Positions 4,939-5,893 of a DNA stretch of 5,893 nt are shown piece by piece. Position 1 is the first letter of the stretch. The number at the start of each line of letters is the position of its first letter. The stretch lies in the NCBI GenBank assembly GCA_902795255.1, contig CADBKS010000181.1, forward strand, positions 1 to 5,893. The letters run 5' to 3'. The translations under genes were made by a program, and so were the position numbers. Below the pieces are notes generated by a model. That model saw nothing but the letters and a program-made list of their open reading frames with translations, was not told the DNA's origin and did not search any database. This DNA comes from an uncultured Chloroflexota bacterium (lineage in GTDB: Bacteria > Chloroflexota > Anaerolineae > Anaerolineales > Anaerolineaceae).

Positions 4939-5893
4939 TCATTCTTCGGGGATCAGCCGAATGATCTCACTGAAGGGCATCAGATCCCTGTCGCATTCCT
5001 CCGCGCGGTGGTTTTCCAGGATCGTCTGCGCCGCTTTGCGGATCGCGGGGACTTCCGCACGCATCAGCTGGTTGGCATAAATGATGATATTGGCACCGTA
5101 TGCCTTCCACTCTTCCTCCCGGACAGAATTGAAGGAAGTCGGGACCAGAACGATCGGTGTAACGGCATTCTTTTCACGGAACCGGCGGATAAATTCGATG
5201 ATCTCCGCAGGATCCTTTTTGCGGCTGTGGATCATAATGGCATCCGCACCGGCCTCAGCGAAAGCGAATGCGCGGTTCAGCGCGTCTTCCATGCCGCGTT
5301 CAAGGATCAGGCTTTCAATGCGGGCACAGATCATGAACTCTGGGGTCTTCTGAGCCCTCTTTCCGGCGCGGATCTTTTCGCAGAAGTTTTCGATGCTGTC
5401 CTGTGTCTGCTCCACTTCGGTGCCGAACAGGCTGTTTTTCTTGAGTCCGGTCTTGTCCTCGATGATCACCATGGAAACGCCAAGCCGCTCCAGACTGCGG
5501 ACGGTATAGACAAAATGCTCCGCCCGGCCGCCGGTATCGCCGTCAAAAATGATCGGCTTGGTGGTCACTTCCATAATATCTTCGATCGTACGGAAACGGG
5601 AGGTCATATCGACCAGCTCGATGTCCGGTTTTCCCTTTGCCGTACTGTCGCAGAGGGAAGAGATCCACATCGCATCGAACTGATGCGCCCCGCCGTCCTG
5701 ATGGACGACCGTGTTTTCCACGATCAGGCCGGTAAGCCCGTCATGCGCTTCCATCGCCGTCACCAGCCCCTTAATGCCCAGCAGACGGCGCAGCCGTCCG
5801 CGCCGGACATCCGGCATCGCCAGATCTGCACGCGTGCGGGAATCGATCTCTTTATATTTTTTGTCCGCGCTGTAGGGATATTCGTCCAGTTTT
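4939..5893 (-). CDS. pepM: Phosphoenolpyruvate mutase (5'-truncated by the window edge)
   Basis: PepM rearranges phosphoenolpyruvate to phosphonopyruvate, making the C-P bond that commits carbon to phosphonates. The visible 317 residues end in a complete C-terminus. Counted from the first internal Met (5817), AMEAHDGLTG (21-30) starts the barrel; D92 and D94 of FDGDTGG bind magnesium. EDKTGLKKNSL (120-130) is the mutase loop, with K126 and N128 at the catalytic positions. ARIES (165-169) and MIHSRKKDP (195-203) follow. The loop separates mutases from isocitrate-lyase relatives. The frame continues open for 25 codons upstream of 5817 to the edge. That Met has no ribosome binding site, so the real start is outside. 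The upstream stretch, including EYPYSADKKYKEID, resembles the linker of longer PepM proteins that carry an N-terminal cytidylyltransferase-like domain; this is recalled family knowledge, not shown here. No C-terminal fusion is present. Confidence 0.95.
   Translation of the reverse strand, partial: KLDEYPYSADKKYKEIDSRTRADLAMPDVRRGRLRRLLGIKGLVTAMEAHDGLTGLIVENTVVHQDGGAHQFDAMWISSLCDSTAKGKPDIELVDMTSRFRTIEDIMEVTTKPIIFDGDTGGRAEHFVYTVRSLERLGVSMVIIEDKTGLKKNSLFGTEVEQTQDSIENFCEKIRAGKRAQKTPEFMICARIESLILERGMEDALNRAFAFAEAGADAIMIHSRKKDPAEIIEFIRRFREKNAVTPIVLVPTSFNSVREEEWKAYGANIIIYANQLMRAEVPAIRKAAQTILENHRAEECDRDLMPFSEIIRLIPEE

Overview
All genes in this 5.9 kb window lie on the minus strand, so transcription runs from right to left. 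It is part of a phosphonate (C-P bond) biosynthesis locus followed by acyl-activating and acyl-transferring enzymes. Good AGGAGG-type ribosome binding sites, moderate GC content and the protein styles suggest a Bacillota (Clostridia-like) gut or rumen organism. That assignment is inference; no rRNA or taxonomic marker is present.

Right to left: (1) A 3'-complete, 5'-truncated phosphoenolpyruvate mutase (5893-4939) carries the diagnostic EDK-x5-NS loop. Its frame stays open to the window edge, which suggests an N-terminal extension or fused domain. (2) A 145-nt gap holds a strong hairpin. (3) 2-aminoethylphosphonate:pyruvate aminotransferase PhnW (4793-3702) and an iron-type alcohol dehydrogenase resembling phosphonoacetaldehyde reductase (3655-2534) are 46 nt apart, each with a good ribosome binding site. 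The pair ends in a convincing intrinsic terminator (2502-2458). (4) An AMP-forming acyl/aryl ligase (2351-945) follows a 182-nt gap with a promoter-like motif and two small dyads. (5) A left-handed beta-helix (hexapeptide) acyltransferase (742-53) sits behind a 202-nt spacer with the best promoter candidate in the window (TTGAGA-17-TATAGA). (6) The first codons of another gene appear to begin at the left edge.

Proposed pathway: PepM turns PEP into phosphonopyruvate. A decarboxylase (Ppd), not seen here, would give phosphonoacetaldehyde. PhnW would then aminate it to 2-aminoethylphosphonate (AEP), and the dehydrogenase would reduce it to 2-hydroxyethylphosphonate (HEP). Having both phosphonoacetaldehyde-consuming enzymes in one apparent bicistron is the most notable feature. 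The ligase and acyltransferase could decorate the phosphonate or the polymer that carries it, but their substrates cannot be read from sequence. No CRISPR array, tRNA, rRNA, insertion sequence or attachment site was seen.
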